A DNA stretch of 64,000 bases from Blastobasis lacticolella (lineage: Eukaryota; Arthropoda; Insecta; Lepidoptera; Blastobasidae). The notes beneath the pieces were generated by a model. It was not told the origin of the DNA, ran no database searches, and saw only the letters and a program-made list of their open reading frames with translations. The stretch lies in NCBI GenBank assembly GCA_905147135.1, contig LR990061.1, positions 7,726,026 to 7,790,025 of the forward strand, in the 5' to 3' direction. Shown piece by piece: positions 45,801 through 55,274 of the stretch (the first letter of the stretch is position 1; each line of letters begins with the position of its first letter). The position numbers and the translations under genes were made by a program.

Positions 45801-48800
45801 GGGTCCACCCAATGAGCAACCGTCGCACGGTATTCATGATCATGTGTTGCACCGTTGTATACCTTGGGACCCGTCCCGGGGTGTATAGTGGTGTAGTATA
45901 TGAGTATGTAATGAACTATCTGTATGGCTCCACTTATTGTGTATGCACAGGATTACAAGTTGGTTGTGTAAGTAAAACTAAGTGATGAATTTGTTAACCA
46001 GTTGTAAGCGTTATCCGGATTGTATTACGAGAGAAACACCATTGCCAACAAACTGTTATGCAGTTTGGCAGGGTAACTATAAGTAAGACAGAATGTACGA
46101 AATATTGTAAGGATTAATAAATAAATAAATAAACATAGCTATTGGAATGGTTACCACTGTCCATACAAATTCTTGTACGCGTTAACAATGTTATATCTGG
46201 CGGCTAGACAAGATTGTTGACAAACCTATTCGATCCGGTGGCCAAAACCGGAACTAAGTGTTGCCGTTTTGAAATGTTATGTCAATGCCAACAACAGCGA
46301 TGCTGTTACCCGGTCAGACATTTTTGTGGCACTGTAGACGGCGCTGTTTTATTGACTACGGTAACCGTCAGAGTTATTTGTTCGTTCAACCGCATCAAGA
46401 TGTATAGCTCTATGGGTGCTAGTGTCAGCAAGAGCAGTATAGTAGGACCACGCTAAGACCGAATCGCTTTAAAAAAAAAAAAAATTCTGTATGGCAACTA
46501 ATGCTATGTCTTTTATCCGTCATAGAACGTCATTCATAAAAGTCATAACAAATAATTTGACAGACTTGAAAAATATTGTTGAGGCGATTGGCACATTGGA
46601 GCGCAGCGTTCATTCTGGCGAAATTTGGAAATATGTATAATTTTTATATTGTTTTATATACAATAAAAAATTTAGGAATTCTCCAAATTGTTATAATCTT
46701 TTCATAAATTTATATTATTTAGGCGAAAAATAATTTGAGAACTGAGTAACGGAATACCTATTTGACAATCCTGGAGACCTCACTTCACAGCAGCGGCCTA
46801 TTTGACGCCTTTTTATGTGGAAAGTACAGCGCCAAAAACTTATCTGACCCGCAGCCCGTGTCAAATGTTGCAAAGAAAAAAACTACGGATCCGCACGAAC
46901 GCGCGTGGATGTGTTGTCAGTGTGTTCGTCTATGAGTAATTTCCATAGAAACCGATGACAGCTCAAATAACTTTATGTCACGCACTAACGCACCTCACGC
47001 ACAACTGTACGGTGCTGCGTTCCAGTGTGCGGATCGCCTAAATAATAATGGACAATGACTGACAAGGACAGATTATCCAATAGATATTGCCATATCCACA
47101 TTTTATATTTTCTACCACTGTCAGTTGATTCGGACTAATCGTGGTCCTATTATAGTAGGTAAATGTACTTGGAACCCACAATCATCCGCGAAACCGTCGG
47201 GTTTAGATTATGTTTATTTATGTACCTTGGCCCAAAGCCTGAGATAGCCTAAACAATTCACCATTACAATTTTTTCGTCGCTAATTTTAATCTCGAATAC
47301 CCCAAATGGCGATAAATAGCGTACATTGGCAACACTTTGTTGGCGCGACGCCGGCAGTACCGGACTAAGTCCATCAGAGGCCCGGGGCGGACAACCTTTA
47401 TAAGGCCCCCAGTTTAAGAAGTTTGATGTAATTTTACAAGCTTTTTATTCAGTTCACATTTGTATGTTTAAGTGTTTTTATTTATTTAGTTAAAATTACT
47501 TCTTTGGCGGAGGGGGTCCTCGACCCTGATCTTAATTCTGTTTGAATAGTGATACGGCGATAGCTACGCCCCTGTCACAACTCCGAACCACCTCTTCGAT
47601 ATGTTCTAAGCATATTTTAAAGCCTTGTATAGGATTTGATCAAGGCAACTTGGAGACGTTTGGAGGCCCCCCTGGACCAGAGGCCCGGGGCAGGCCGCCT
47701 TTCCCGCTTTGTTCGTTAGTCCACCCCTGGCGGCGCGGTGCCGGCGTGGCGTGAGCTCGGCGCGAGCGCGGTGCGATATTTGCTAGGCAACGACAGCGCG
47801 GCGCGATAGTTGCTAGGCAACGACAGCGCGGCGCGAGCGCGGTGCGATCGTTGCCTAGGCAACGCGCCAGCATCGCGCCGCGCCCGAGCCGCGCTCGCGC
47901 CGAGCTTTGTGTGTGGCAAGGCCTTAAGAACACCCAGACCCGTAACAGAAATTAAAATTCATCATTTCAATTTCTGCCCGGCCGGGAAACGAACCCGAGA
48001 CCTCTTGCGTGGCAGACCGGCATATTGACCAATGAACCACTCAGGTCGTCAGTTAGCATTGTGACAATATTTGGAGGAGCTTCGTAAACTCGGGTCAATT
48101 TCGTTCTTTAAACATTACTTAAAAGATTCTTGAAATTGGCAAATTTTCAATTAAATAATAACATAAGAAGCTAGCCGTTTAATGAACTGGCTAATTTAAC
48201 CATCCGGCTGCGACATGTATATATGTATCGCTACATCTGCTTACATCAGTGTAGTGATCCGTTGATCCCCAGCCAGCAGTGGATGCGCGAGATCCGGGTT
48301 TCTCCATATCGGCCGACTTATTATTGTACGCTATCATTTGAGGGATGAAGTCACAACCTTTGATGCGTCGTTTGAAGTTGAATTCATCCTCAGTCTTCAC
48401 GACAGCTATGTCGCCGATCATCCATCGGATATTGTCGAAGTCTTTTCCGTCGAATACGTAGTCTGGAATAGGTTTATTATTATTTTAACTGAGAAATCGA
48501 GTCAGTATTTGAAGAACACGTTGGCTTAAAGTTCGAGATATTTATTAAACTATTAGCATTTTATTGGTCTGCTCAGTGGATTCAGAAAGTGGCCAGATGG
48601 TAATTGGCTGAAACATCCCAGAGGTGGCAGCAGTACTCCATGCATGATCAAACTTGTGCTTGATATAACTGAAGTTAACTGGTTTGGTACTTTACGTACC
48701 GCCTGACCATCGTGAGGATACCTAGTTTCAGGGCTGCAGTTTTAGCTTTGGATTCAGTATACTATACAAAGTTGAGATTGGTTGATAGTTCAACAGCAGG

Positions 48801-51800
48801 GAGCTGTAATTGTCGGTAATTTTCACAGGTACATTCCGGAAAGACCAAGCTAGTTAGAATGGTCTCGTTTGGCGAAAAATATACACGCCATTGTTTTGGT
48901 AGCGTTGAACGCCACTTGATTGGCTTCGCCTTAGTCGGAGACTACTACCTTGAGAGCCTCGTTCAAACATACAAATATAACATACATACTCTGACAGATC
49001 CCTTAATGCGTTGTCGTCTGCGTACCGAAAGGTATCGGGTACAAGTAGACCGTTAATATGCAGCAGAAAAAGAGGCCCGGGCAGAACCGACCCCTGAGGA
49101 ACTCCCTCTTCAAAACTCTAAAGATTACACGAGTAGTTATCGATAACTTCACGAATTGAACGACCATTCAGAAAATCGAATATCCAGGTACAAAAACCAA
49201 CAGGAATACCAAATGAGTGAAGCTTACTTAAAAGGCCTGCGTGCCAAACCCTGTCATAGGCCTTGGAGATATCAAGAGACATAGCCTCGCCATGTCTCTC
49301 AATAGCCTCACTTTATAAATGTGTAATACACACCAGCCATACACCAGAGATCACAGCGGTATCAGTACTGATGATCGCTGAAGAAATCGTTACCAACAAG
49401 ATGCGTAAGGAGTTTGTTATTTAGTGCACACAATCTTACAGAGTATGGTGAAGACCGAAATAGAGTGGTAGTTGGCAGGGTCTGGGCAGTTGCCCTTTTA
49501 GACACGAACTGGACATTGGCAAGCTTCTACGACTTGCGAACAATACCAGTCTCAAATAGGAGCTGATACAGGCGCGTGAGAATAGGAGACAACTTAGGGG
49601 CACAGATGTGCCTGCGTAGATCGCAGGACTTTTGCTGGTATACCATCAGGTTATACTAGCCTTATTCACGTTCAAACTCCGCAGAGCTTTTAAAAATTTA
49701 TTTCTGATGTATTTGCACCTCTGCCTTAGAGCAGTCAGCGCGGGCTGAGATACGAGGACTTTTGCCTGCAGTATAGAAACGCGAACTCGCGGCCAAATGA
49801 CAAGCACGCAAATTCCCTTTCTAATGCGCAGCATGTGCCGATGTACCGCCTGGCTTCAGCGATGGTGTTAAGAAATACTGACTGAAATTGGATTCAACCG
49901 CTTTTGACAAAAACCAAAACACCTTAACTCCAGAAGGGTAAGAGGCAAGTTTAGCGTCAATCCGGCTTATGTGGTCGAATGTAGGCCTGCGTACCGTCTT
50001 TTTGCAAGACCTGGTGGCTTTCATCATTTTGCGACTATCCTGAAACATTATGCGCTCGAGCCTCAGCCCAGGCAGAGTATGCGGCCTGTTTCAGCACGAC
50101 TGCACTCAACACTGAACATTTAAATATTAAAGGCTTCGTGTCATACATATACATATCAACTTTGGGGTACTTACTTTTAGGTACGCATTTCCATATAGCT
50201 CTTTTGGCGCCATACTTGATACACTCATCATTTTGTACTCTAGGAGAAACCCAACTAGAAAAAAGGTATTATTATTAAAAAGATGATAGTGTTGTAAATC
50301 ATAATCATAAGTAATATACTATATACTAAGCTTGGCGTTTCCACTAGTAAAATATTCCTTACACCCCGAGCAATATTCTGATACAGATTCTACCTGGCAT
50401 AACCTGTCTAACCTGCAGAGGAGTTCTAAAGTGAACAACACGATACTCTGGGATCATTCATACCATTTTAATAAGAACCGGTTTTGAAGAAGTATTTAAA
50501 AAGATATGGCAATATAAAAATATGACGTCCCTCAAAACTAACCTACTGCGAAGATGATTAACCCAGAGACAGACAACGAACATGATGTTCCACTAAATTG
50601 ATTTTTCTAGAAAATGATCTGCCTCGCCATTAGGGATTGTGCACCCACTGCTGGACCTAGAGGCTGGAACAGTCTAAAGTATGCGTTATATACAGTATTG
50701 TAGTACTTTTCGAGGCCTTTAATAGGGACGAAGGGAAATATGTAAATTTAATTACCACTGCTTTCCTGAGATCACGTAGAAATTCGGCACATCTTCGATG
50801 CAGGCGGCCGATGTGAGGATATATCGTTCGTGGACAATTACACCGCCGCAAAGCCAGTTGGCGTCTGCGACATACACATTGGGTGCTGGCCTTAGGTATA
50901 CCTGCGGGACAGACGATAGTGAAAGAAAAAGACATGAGTAAGGGCCCACAGCCCATAACAACCGCAGCAACTCCAATTCAGCCAAGGTCTATAACGGCGA
51001 CCCCAAAGAATTTGGACCTAATATTTAGAGCAGTTTGGACCTAATATTTAGAGCAATTTCTTTGGGCAATCCAACGTGATAGTTTGATTGAGTGAGAATG
51101 ACATAAAAATTTAGTAGTGTGAAAAAAAATATTTCATCATCACAACCCGTAACAGTCCACTGCAGGACTTAAGGCCTCTCCCACGAAAGGGGAGGCTATT
51201 GCCATAATCTCCACGCTTGGCAGGCGGGCTGGAGAAAAAATATTTAGCATATAGGAAAAAGGGCGCAAACGCAGTAGTGCATGCTTCTGGTTTGTACGTT
51301 TCAGACCCAACAGTTTTAGACAAAGACATCATATAAAAATCCGAGCGTTTGTATGAGGTATAATAAGTCGATGGTATGAGGCTTCCCATTGCTTCCACAT
51401 TTTTTCTTTGTCGTTTACTCTTGGTGAGAGACATATTTTTGAAAACGGCTAGCCGGAAATACAGCGAATTATAGAATCCGACTGCGACTTGTCTTCTGGT
51501 ATAACTCAGTATATGATTGTGGAGGTGGCTACTAATAAGACTTAATGAACTTCGAAATTACGGCAAGCAATTTAACACCTAATCCTACGGAAAAATGGAT
51601 TTTGATGCGTGTACTGTTGCCGCTACTTCCACTTGGAAACGGTTTTAAAATCTGGATATATTCTAAATTTCCAATATTTTAAAATATTTGCTTATGGGAA
51701 AATAATGTTTTTAAAGAATTAAATTTTCATTGCGAAGTTTCACTTTACATACCATATAGGGTCTGGTATCACCGACTTCGCGACCATTTATGATTCTTCT

Positions 51801-52127
51801 AGTAGCGTTCATTTGAATGAATCGCCTTGTCTCGTTGTTCTTTAGAATGTGTTCGACCGCATCGTGGAATAATTCACTTTGATTGGCAAAAATAGCTTCT
51901 GCAAAATTTGATGCAGGAATTTAGTTTGTTTTTAAATATATTTTTATGTTTTTGAACAAAATTCAAATCATTTTTAATTTTGTCATTGTATAATATTATT
52001 AGCATCTTTATACAGTCATATGAAGATTATTAATCGAAGACTGCCTTCTATAATTTCATTAGAACTTACCAGTGTAAAAGTAATTCAAATGCACGTAACA
52101 AATTACTACAGTAAATAATACAGTCAT
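36788..52127 (-). CDS. Gene D: secreted serine protease homologue (pseudoprotease)
   Basis: Ten exons: 52070-52127, 51753-51898, 50756-50901, 50175-50254, 48245-48462, 40268-40441, 39552-39827, 38630-38802, 37712-37784 and 36788-36859; 1416 nt, one frame of 471 residues. Signal peptide 1-19; pro-region with FIQMNATRRIINGREV (the best preserved activation site); trypsin fold; short acidic end. Former His57 is Ala101, Asp102 is Asp161 (MIGDIAVV, with Gly in the usual Asn place), Ser195 is His369, Gly193 is Asn367 and Asp189 is Gly. It is the most diverged member: exon 6 lacks WVN and YMIC is NMVC, the loop exon is expanded to 92 codons and strongly acidic, and the tail is only ~24 residues. The 7.8 kb intron 5 contains a TTAA-flanked insertion; intron 8 contains a minisatellite. 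The first of the array in transcription order, 8.3 kb from C. Two donors are weak (exon 7 GTCTGA; exon 3 GTAATT). Confidence 0.88.
37712..37784 (-). CDS. Gene D exon 9: tail junction
   Basis: 73 nt between CAACAG and GTAAGT. Encodes DAACRSSLRSNMIQTTYRW and PSQLR, alignable with the Cys-x-x-x...Thr...Trp pattern of B and C exon 9. It ends in phase 0, unlike B and C. Confidence 0.75.
38040..38600. repeat. Minisatellite of TCTACG / TGTCTACG units
   Basis: About 560 bp of tandem 6-8 bp units (TCTACG, TGTCTACG) with irregularly spaced TGTTTGCGTGTCTA variants. It lies in intron 8 of gene D and ends roughly 30 bp from the exon 8 donor. Three overlapping plus-strand frames (to 226 codons) are products of the repeat. 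Confidence 0.92.
38630..38802 (-). CDS. Gene D exon 8: NDHGGP exon
   Basis: NDHGGPLIVGYGKTS, VVIGVVSAARV, CLGPYLFTSVF, LISCAINKDIA; donor GTAAGC (also reads as a TAA). 173 nt, as in A-C. The Cys of SAC in the paralogues is Ala. Confidence 0.88.
39031..39245. repeat. Interspersed repeat
   Basis: Includes 'atcgaacgggttttgataaa', 'gaatagcacataggctataa' and 'gcggatgaagttgcgagcaa', common in the family at 33964. In intron 7 of gene D. Confidence 0.55.
39552..39827 (-). CDS. Gene D exon 7: expanded acidic loop exon
   Basis: 92 codons from EREVNC to SGGFCQ. The middle is almost only Glu, Ala and Pro, with EEESEEE and the repeat APAEDAPAEDAP, followed by a basic stretch SRKYAKDGKEGSRRSR. The 10-nt unit repeated in DNA (gctggagcgtcctct) suggests growth by slippage. 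Donor GTCTGA is weak. Confidence 0.83.
40080..40235 (+). mobile_element. SINE family B tail fragment
   Basis: From 'gttacggatcttggtgttct' to 'gaatttgtccacgattattt'. Headless copy in intron 6 of gene D; the same family again flanks the large insertion 0.75 kb away, in opposite orientation. Confidence 0.7.
40268..40441 (-). CDS. Gene D exon 6: second beta-barrel
   Basis: 58 codons: IIARSSVNNVRLLETEIIL, CKKMWPEKYHHVID, NMVCGKD and STLCN. Acceptor TTTCAG, donor GTGAGT. No stop-free frame of normal search length exposes it because it lacks an ATG near its start. Confidence 0.85.
42124..42710 (+). mobile_element. SINE family A, interrupted by a family B SINE
   Basis: The head is the best in the window: A box region 'cagtggccgagcggttaggg' (42132) and B box 'ggttcgaatcccgctgcg' (42185). 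The body stops near 42257 at 'aacctgcacat' and resumes at 42518 with 'aggcgactgaatgtgtaacc'. Not a functional tRNA: the head runs on into SINE body. Confidence 0.8.
42258..42517 (+). mobile_element. SINE family B, full-length, nested
   Basis: tRNA-like head with 'gagtggttcaatggttaaca' (A box) and 'ccgggttcgattcccggccg' (B box), then the body and the tail 'tagatggcgctgtgtgaatt'. ATAC-like short repeats on both sides may be the target duplication. Reference copy for the family in this window. Confidence 0.82.
42724..44076 (-). mobile_element. LINE fragment with open reverse transcriptase frame
   Basis: A 402-codon frame (42791-43999, open further to about 44070) covers the RT fingers/palm: DIAKAFNRVWH, SGVPQGSVLSP and the catalytic CYADD. 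It continues with a C-terminal block TIRMWNELPA and VFPLDYD. The 3' UTR ends in a T-run on the plus strand at 42724-42740. The endonuclease domain and ORF1 are absent; the 5' side is cut by the Helitron. Closest in style to Jockey/CR1-type LINEs. Recent, because the frame is undamaged, unlike the copy at 53580. Confidence 0.82.
44077..44290 (+). mobile_element. Short Helitron (Lep1-like)
   Basis: Begins TCTTTATATATATAATTC after an A and ends GGGTCCGCTAG before a T, the 5'-TC...CTAG-3' ends and A/T target of Helitrons. 214 bp, no gene. The phrase 'cgactggaccgattttgatg' is typical of lepidopteran copies. Confidence 0.75.
44291..45060. other. Unassigned interior of the TTAA insertion
   Basis: No domain-bearing frame. 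A 71-codon frame at 44314-44529 has no recognisable similarity. Confidence 0.4.
45060..45985. repeat. Tandem repeat of ~276 bp, about 3.4 copies
   Basis: The phrase starting 'gggaccc' recurs at 45079, 45354, 45630 and 45866, giving periods of 275, 276 and 236 bp. Units 2 and 3 are almost identical; the last has a deletion of about 40 bp. Each unit has a strong hairpin around TTGCTCGTTGGG / CCCAATGAGCA. Frames of 70-98 codons run across the units but have no independent support. Confidence 0.88.
45986..47380. other. Unassigned interior of the TTAA insertion
   Basis: No transposase or other domain. An 80-codon frame at 46214-46456 is Cys-rich but without recognisable family. Confidence 0.4.
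47700..47923. repeat. GC-rich subterminal block of the TTAA element
   Basis: Repeats of about 43 bp, each with 'gcggcgcgatagttgctag' or 'gcgcggtgcgat' and TTGCTAGGCAACG. Overlapping frames on both strands here are composition effects. Confidence 0.75.
48245..48462 (-). CDS. Gene D exon 5: Asp102 and GWG exon
   Basis: YVFDGKDFDNIRW, MIGDIAVVKTEDE (Asp102 kept), KGCDFIPQ, STAGWGSTDHYTD; donor GTAAGC. The Cys of CYNN in the paralogues is Ala here (IAYNN). Confidence 0.9.
48850..50060 (-). pseudogene. Decayed LINE reverse transcriptase
   Basis: The minus strand encodes, with stops, DISKAYDRVWHAGLLSKL, FGIPVGFCTWIF, EGVPQGSVLP and RYADDNALRD. The RT palm is recognisable but broken. A different LINE subfamily from the one at 42724. 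Lies in intron 4 of gene D. Confidence 0.75.
50175..50254 (-). CDS. Gene D exon 4: short connector
   Basis: 80 nt encoding VSPRVQNDECIKYGAKRA and IWKCVPK. Acceptor TTCTAG, donor GTAAGT. Confidence 0.82.
50756..50901 (-). CDS. Gene D exon 3: former His57 exon
   Basis: VYLRPAPNVYVADANW, LCGGVIVHERYILTSAAC, NFYVISGKQ; donor GTAATT. Ala replaces the catalytic His. Confidence 0.88.
51137..51235 (+). repeat. Interspersed repeat, best copy
   Basis: 'acaacccgtaacagtccact', 'aaggcctctcccacgaaagg' and 'cacgcttggcaggcgggctg'. This phrase set is frequent in moth genomes. In intron 2 of gene D. Confidence 0.65.
51753..51898 (-). CDS. Gene D exon 2: pro-region and activation site
   Basis: Acceptor TTTGCAG, donor GTATGT. 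Encodes EAIFANQSELFHDAVEHIL, sequons NQS, NET and NAT, then TRRIINGREV and RPYM. Confidence 0.85.
52070..52127 (-). CDS. Gene D exon 1: signal peptide
   Basis: ATG at 52125-52127, then MTVLFTVVICYVHLNYFYT, donor GTAAGT in phase 1. A TTTTAG lies just upstream and could be a 5' UTR acceptor. Confidence 0.75.
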
Positions 52128-52840
52128 TACGATTTTTTGGAGCGTACCTAAAAATTATAGTTGGAAAGTCGATTCAAAATATAGAGAATCGAATAGTTGG
52201 ACGTATAATTTCACGGATGGGTGCATACTGTGATTGGTAGCTTCGTAGAGTGTGATATCGTTGCGATTCGACAAGAAATTGTTGCTTTTACAAATATTTT
52301 CCGAGCTCGGTTTGAATATGCCGAGATATTTAAGAACATTCCGAGTTTATGTTATTCGTTTACGACGTCACTATCCTGTATCGGATTCTGATCACACTTC
52401 GTTTTCGTTTCGTGTTTTCGAGTTATAATATGTTCAAAATTAACTTGTTGCATGGATTCTAATCGACTACAATGACGGTGATACCAAATCTGAAAACTGA
52501 ACCTGATCTGTTTTTCTATAATAAAATAAATTAAAAGTATATCTTTTTGGCTCCGTTTAATAATCACTGAAAGCTGATTTGTGTGTACGCAGAAGAATGT
52601 ATCTAAATATCTAATGAAAACTCAAAATAGGTATATTATGAAAGCTCCCCCCAAAATTACTGAGTCCCACTTCAAATTCATAAACTATATTGGGTTTTAT
52701 ACAATGATGTAAGAAAGGCCCATTGTTGTAATGATTCATTCATGTGATGATCACAGTATGTCTCGGAAATGTTCTCGAAACAAATGTCTTCATTTGATGT
52801 GGCCTCTGATAAAGCCAAATTAATATATAATAAAAATAAA
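52128..52840. other. Upstream region of gene D
   Basis: Non-coding. The gene D promoter should be here on the minus strand; no convincing TATA box or initiator could be chosen. Confidence 0.4.
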
Positions 52841-52949
52841 ACAGATTTCAAATCACAAATAAATATAAAATAACCTTTATATCATACAATATGAGTATGT
52901 TAGATATCATATATTTTAAAATTCGTCGATGGGAGAAGTAGGTAAAAAC

Positions 52950-54570
52950 CTTTTTGGGGGAGAACGACAGCTTGCAAGAGATCAATATGGCTCTTAAACA
53001 ATATAAGTCATTGGTGCTAATGGAATCACATCCGAGCTTCAGAGAGCGCGTAGTAGGCACACCGATACTTAAAGCAATCTTTAATTCCATTATCCTCCAG
53101 GCCAAACGCCGCATCTGTGGGACAGAATCGTGGTGGTGTTATTCTTCAAGAAAGGCGATGACACTTTATTGAAGAGCTACAGATACATCGCGCTTCTGAG
53201 CCACATCTATAAGTTGTTTTCAAAAGTCATAATGAATCAAGTGTAACGACTTGCAGCCACCCGAACATGCCGGAAAGTTTTTCAACCATTAACCACATTA
53301 GCAGACTGCAACAGGTTAAACACAAACAAGAAAAAGGTCTACAAATGCTCCCGAGATGTCTCTCATGTTAATGCCCTTATTCGAACTTTCCTACACCTCT
53401 GGAACGGTGTACTCTTCTTGGAAGCTAGCCCATGTGCATCCGACACCCAAGAAACATCACCATTCAGACCCATCAAGTTACAGGCCTAAAATAACGGCAA
53501 CCTCCTTTCTCTCTATGCGGGTTATACATATCCAGCTTCTTGGAGGCTTGGAGGTGATCCTCGTCACCAGCTGATCAGTTACCATCAATATAGCTTGCGT
53601 CATGGTCGGTTGGCTCGCAGTATTGAGGCTTTCGAGAGCAAGGGGGAAGCTCTGGCTATCAGTATGGATATAGCCAAGGCATTTGATGGGATCTCGTACA
53701 GTGCATTGCTATCAAAACTCCTGAAGTACGATATCCCCGAGGGGCTCTGCAATTGGGTATCCGGCTTTCTATCTGGACGGAGCATCTAAGTCGTCGATGA
53801 ATGCTGCTCCGATATGAAGACTATCAATGCTGGGGTATCCCAAGATTCAGTGCTATTTTCCACGCTGTTTCTTCTGCATACAATATGATATGCTGAAAAT
53901 ATCCAGTATTGATTGTTATGCAGATGACGATACTAGAGATCTTCATTAAACTGGCCGAGCGAATGTCACCTGGAGGCTGTTGCTAAGGCTAAACTAGCTT
54001 AGAAAGATTAACTTTTTGGAGTGCTTGGACATGATAATTTGCAATACAATAAGGTATAGGTGCTTTCACATATGGAGTATTGTTCCCATCTTTGGGCCGG
54101 CGAAACTGCCGGTCTGTTTAATCCTCTGGACTTCGTACAGAGGCACGCCGTACAAATTGTTGACGACCTCATCTTAAAATTTGGCTCCCTGTGTGTGTTG
54201 TACCGGCTGTACAATGGGGAGTATTCTGAGGAACTTTTTGATCTGGTGCTTACAACACAATTCCGCCATCAACACCCCCTCCGCGGGCTGGGTACTCGAC
54301 CCTACTATGTAGACCCTCTGTTACTGTCTATGCGACGGTTCGTAAGAACGTTTATCGTTCGTATGATTCGGAAGTGGTTCGATTCCCAGCCACAGTGTTT
54401 CTTTTGAACTATGACAAGGGGTCGTACAAGAGGTATATTAGAGGTCTCTTTAAAGGCAGTTAACGCATTGGTAGCACCCCTGGTGTTGCTGATGTCCATA
54501 GGCGGCGATGACCATTTTCCTTTAGATGACCCGCTTGCCTGTTTGTCTGCCATCTAACAAAAAAAAAAGA
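52950..54570 (+). pseudogene. Decayed LINE reverse transcriptase, same family as 42724
   Basis: The plus strand encodes, across several frames and stops, SLMLMPLFELSYTSGTVYSS, PTPKKHHHSDPSSYRP, SMDIAKAFDGISY, CYADDDTRDL and MEYCSHLWAGETAG. The 3' end, 'ggtgttgctgatgtccatag' to an A-run at 54560, equals that of the element at 42724. Many stops: an old copy. Confidence 0.8.
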
Positions 54571-55270
54571 AAACAGAAAGCTCTTGGACTGAAAAGGATC
54601 CGGGACGAACATGGCGTCTGTATTTCTCACCCGCCCGAGTTTCTGTTGCGTACCCTCCATTTCTCCCAATCTTGACATTGGCGCTGTCCATCGTCCACCG
54701 TCCAGTGGTGACAATCTATCCCTTAGGCCTTCTGCGGTAACTCTCAGAAAGGTTTAGTTTACGCAGAACCTGGTCAAACCAACGAAGCGTTTTTAATCAT
54801 GTCTTTCATATCACGATACGTCCTCGTTACCGACACTGTAGAAGTGTCTTATCCCAAATAGCGATTATGAGTGATCGACATAAACTTCAAAAATTAAATC
54901 AAAAATAATTTAAAAATTCGAAAATACAGTAGTTATTATAAACAAGCAAGCACGTTCAGATCGAGTGTCATACCATTTCATCTTTACATATCATAATTAC
55001 CTCGGTATGGAAATATAATTAAATGACATAGTACTGCTGTACTGTACTGAAATTGATTTTGTACTCTCTCAGTACAAAATCAATTTCAGATGTCAGTAAT
55101 CAAAATACATGTCAAGCCGTAATTGATGAAAAAATTATTCACAGTCAATATTACAATATTATTATTCAACATATTACAAACGGAATTGGAAATGTCAAAA
55201 GATAAATAATTAAAAATTTCCTAAAAATAATCAAAGAGTCTGGACGATTATTATTAATAGCAATAAAAAA
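54571..55270. other. Intergenic stretch with one hairpin
   Basis: No gene. It contains the perfect hairpin at 55048-55088. Confidence 0.4.
55048..55088. repeat. Perfect 17-bp hairpin
   Basis: TGAAATTGATTTTGTAC, a 7-nt loop (tctctca), then the exact complement. Confidence 0.85.
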
Positions 55271-55274
55271 ATTA

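Larger units (their letters stand above)
41095..47927. mobile_element. TTAA-flanked DNA transposon (piggyBac-like, non-autonomous)
   Basis: The insertion 41099-47923 is flanked by TTAA on both sides (41095-41098, 47924-47927). Its ends are imperfect 32-bp inverted repeats starting GGCC(C/T)TG(A/C)CACA and reading AAAGCTCGGCGCGAGCG. Inside each end is a GC-rich block with GGTGCGAT, TTGCCTAGGCAA and CGCGCCAGCATCGCGCCG. TTAA target duplication is the signature of the piggyBac superfamily. No transposase frame was found. It hosts SINEs, a LINE, a Helitron and tandem repeats. Confidence 0.85.
40982..48047 (-). mobile_element. SINE family B split by a 6.8 kb insertion
   Basis: The SINE tail and body lie at 40982-41098 and the remaining body plus tRNA-like head at 47928-48047, both in minus orientation. 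The two pieces are contiguous when compared with the uninterrupted copies at 4319 and 42258. The head reads 'cccggccgggaaacgaaccc'. Confidence 0.85.

Noticed and set aside
45213..45985. Repeated ORFs beginning MYRGVSAWCC
   Set aside because: They exist only because the 276-bp tandem unit is open in that frame; identical start because the DNA is repeated; antisense frames are also open.
47640..48028. Ala/Arg-rich ORFs on both strands
   Set aside because: GC-rich subterminal repeats of the TTAA element; open in several frames by composition.
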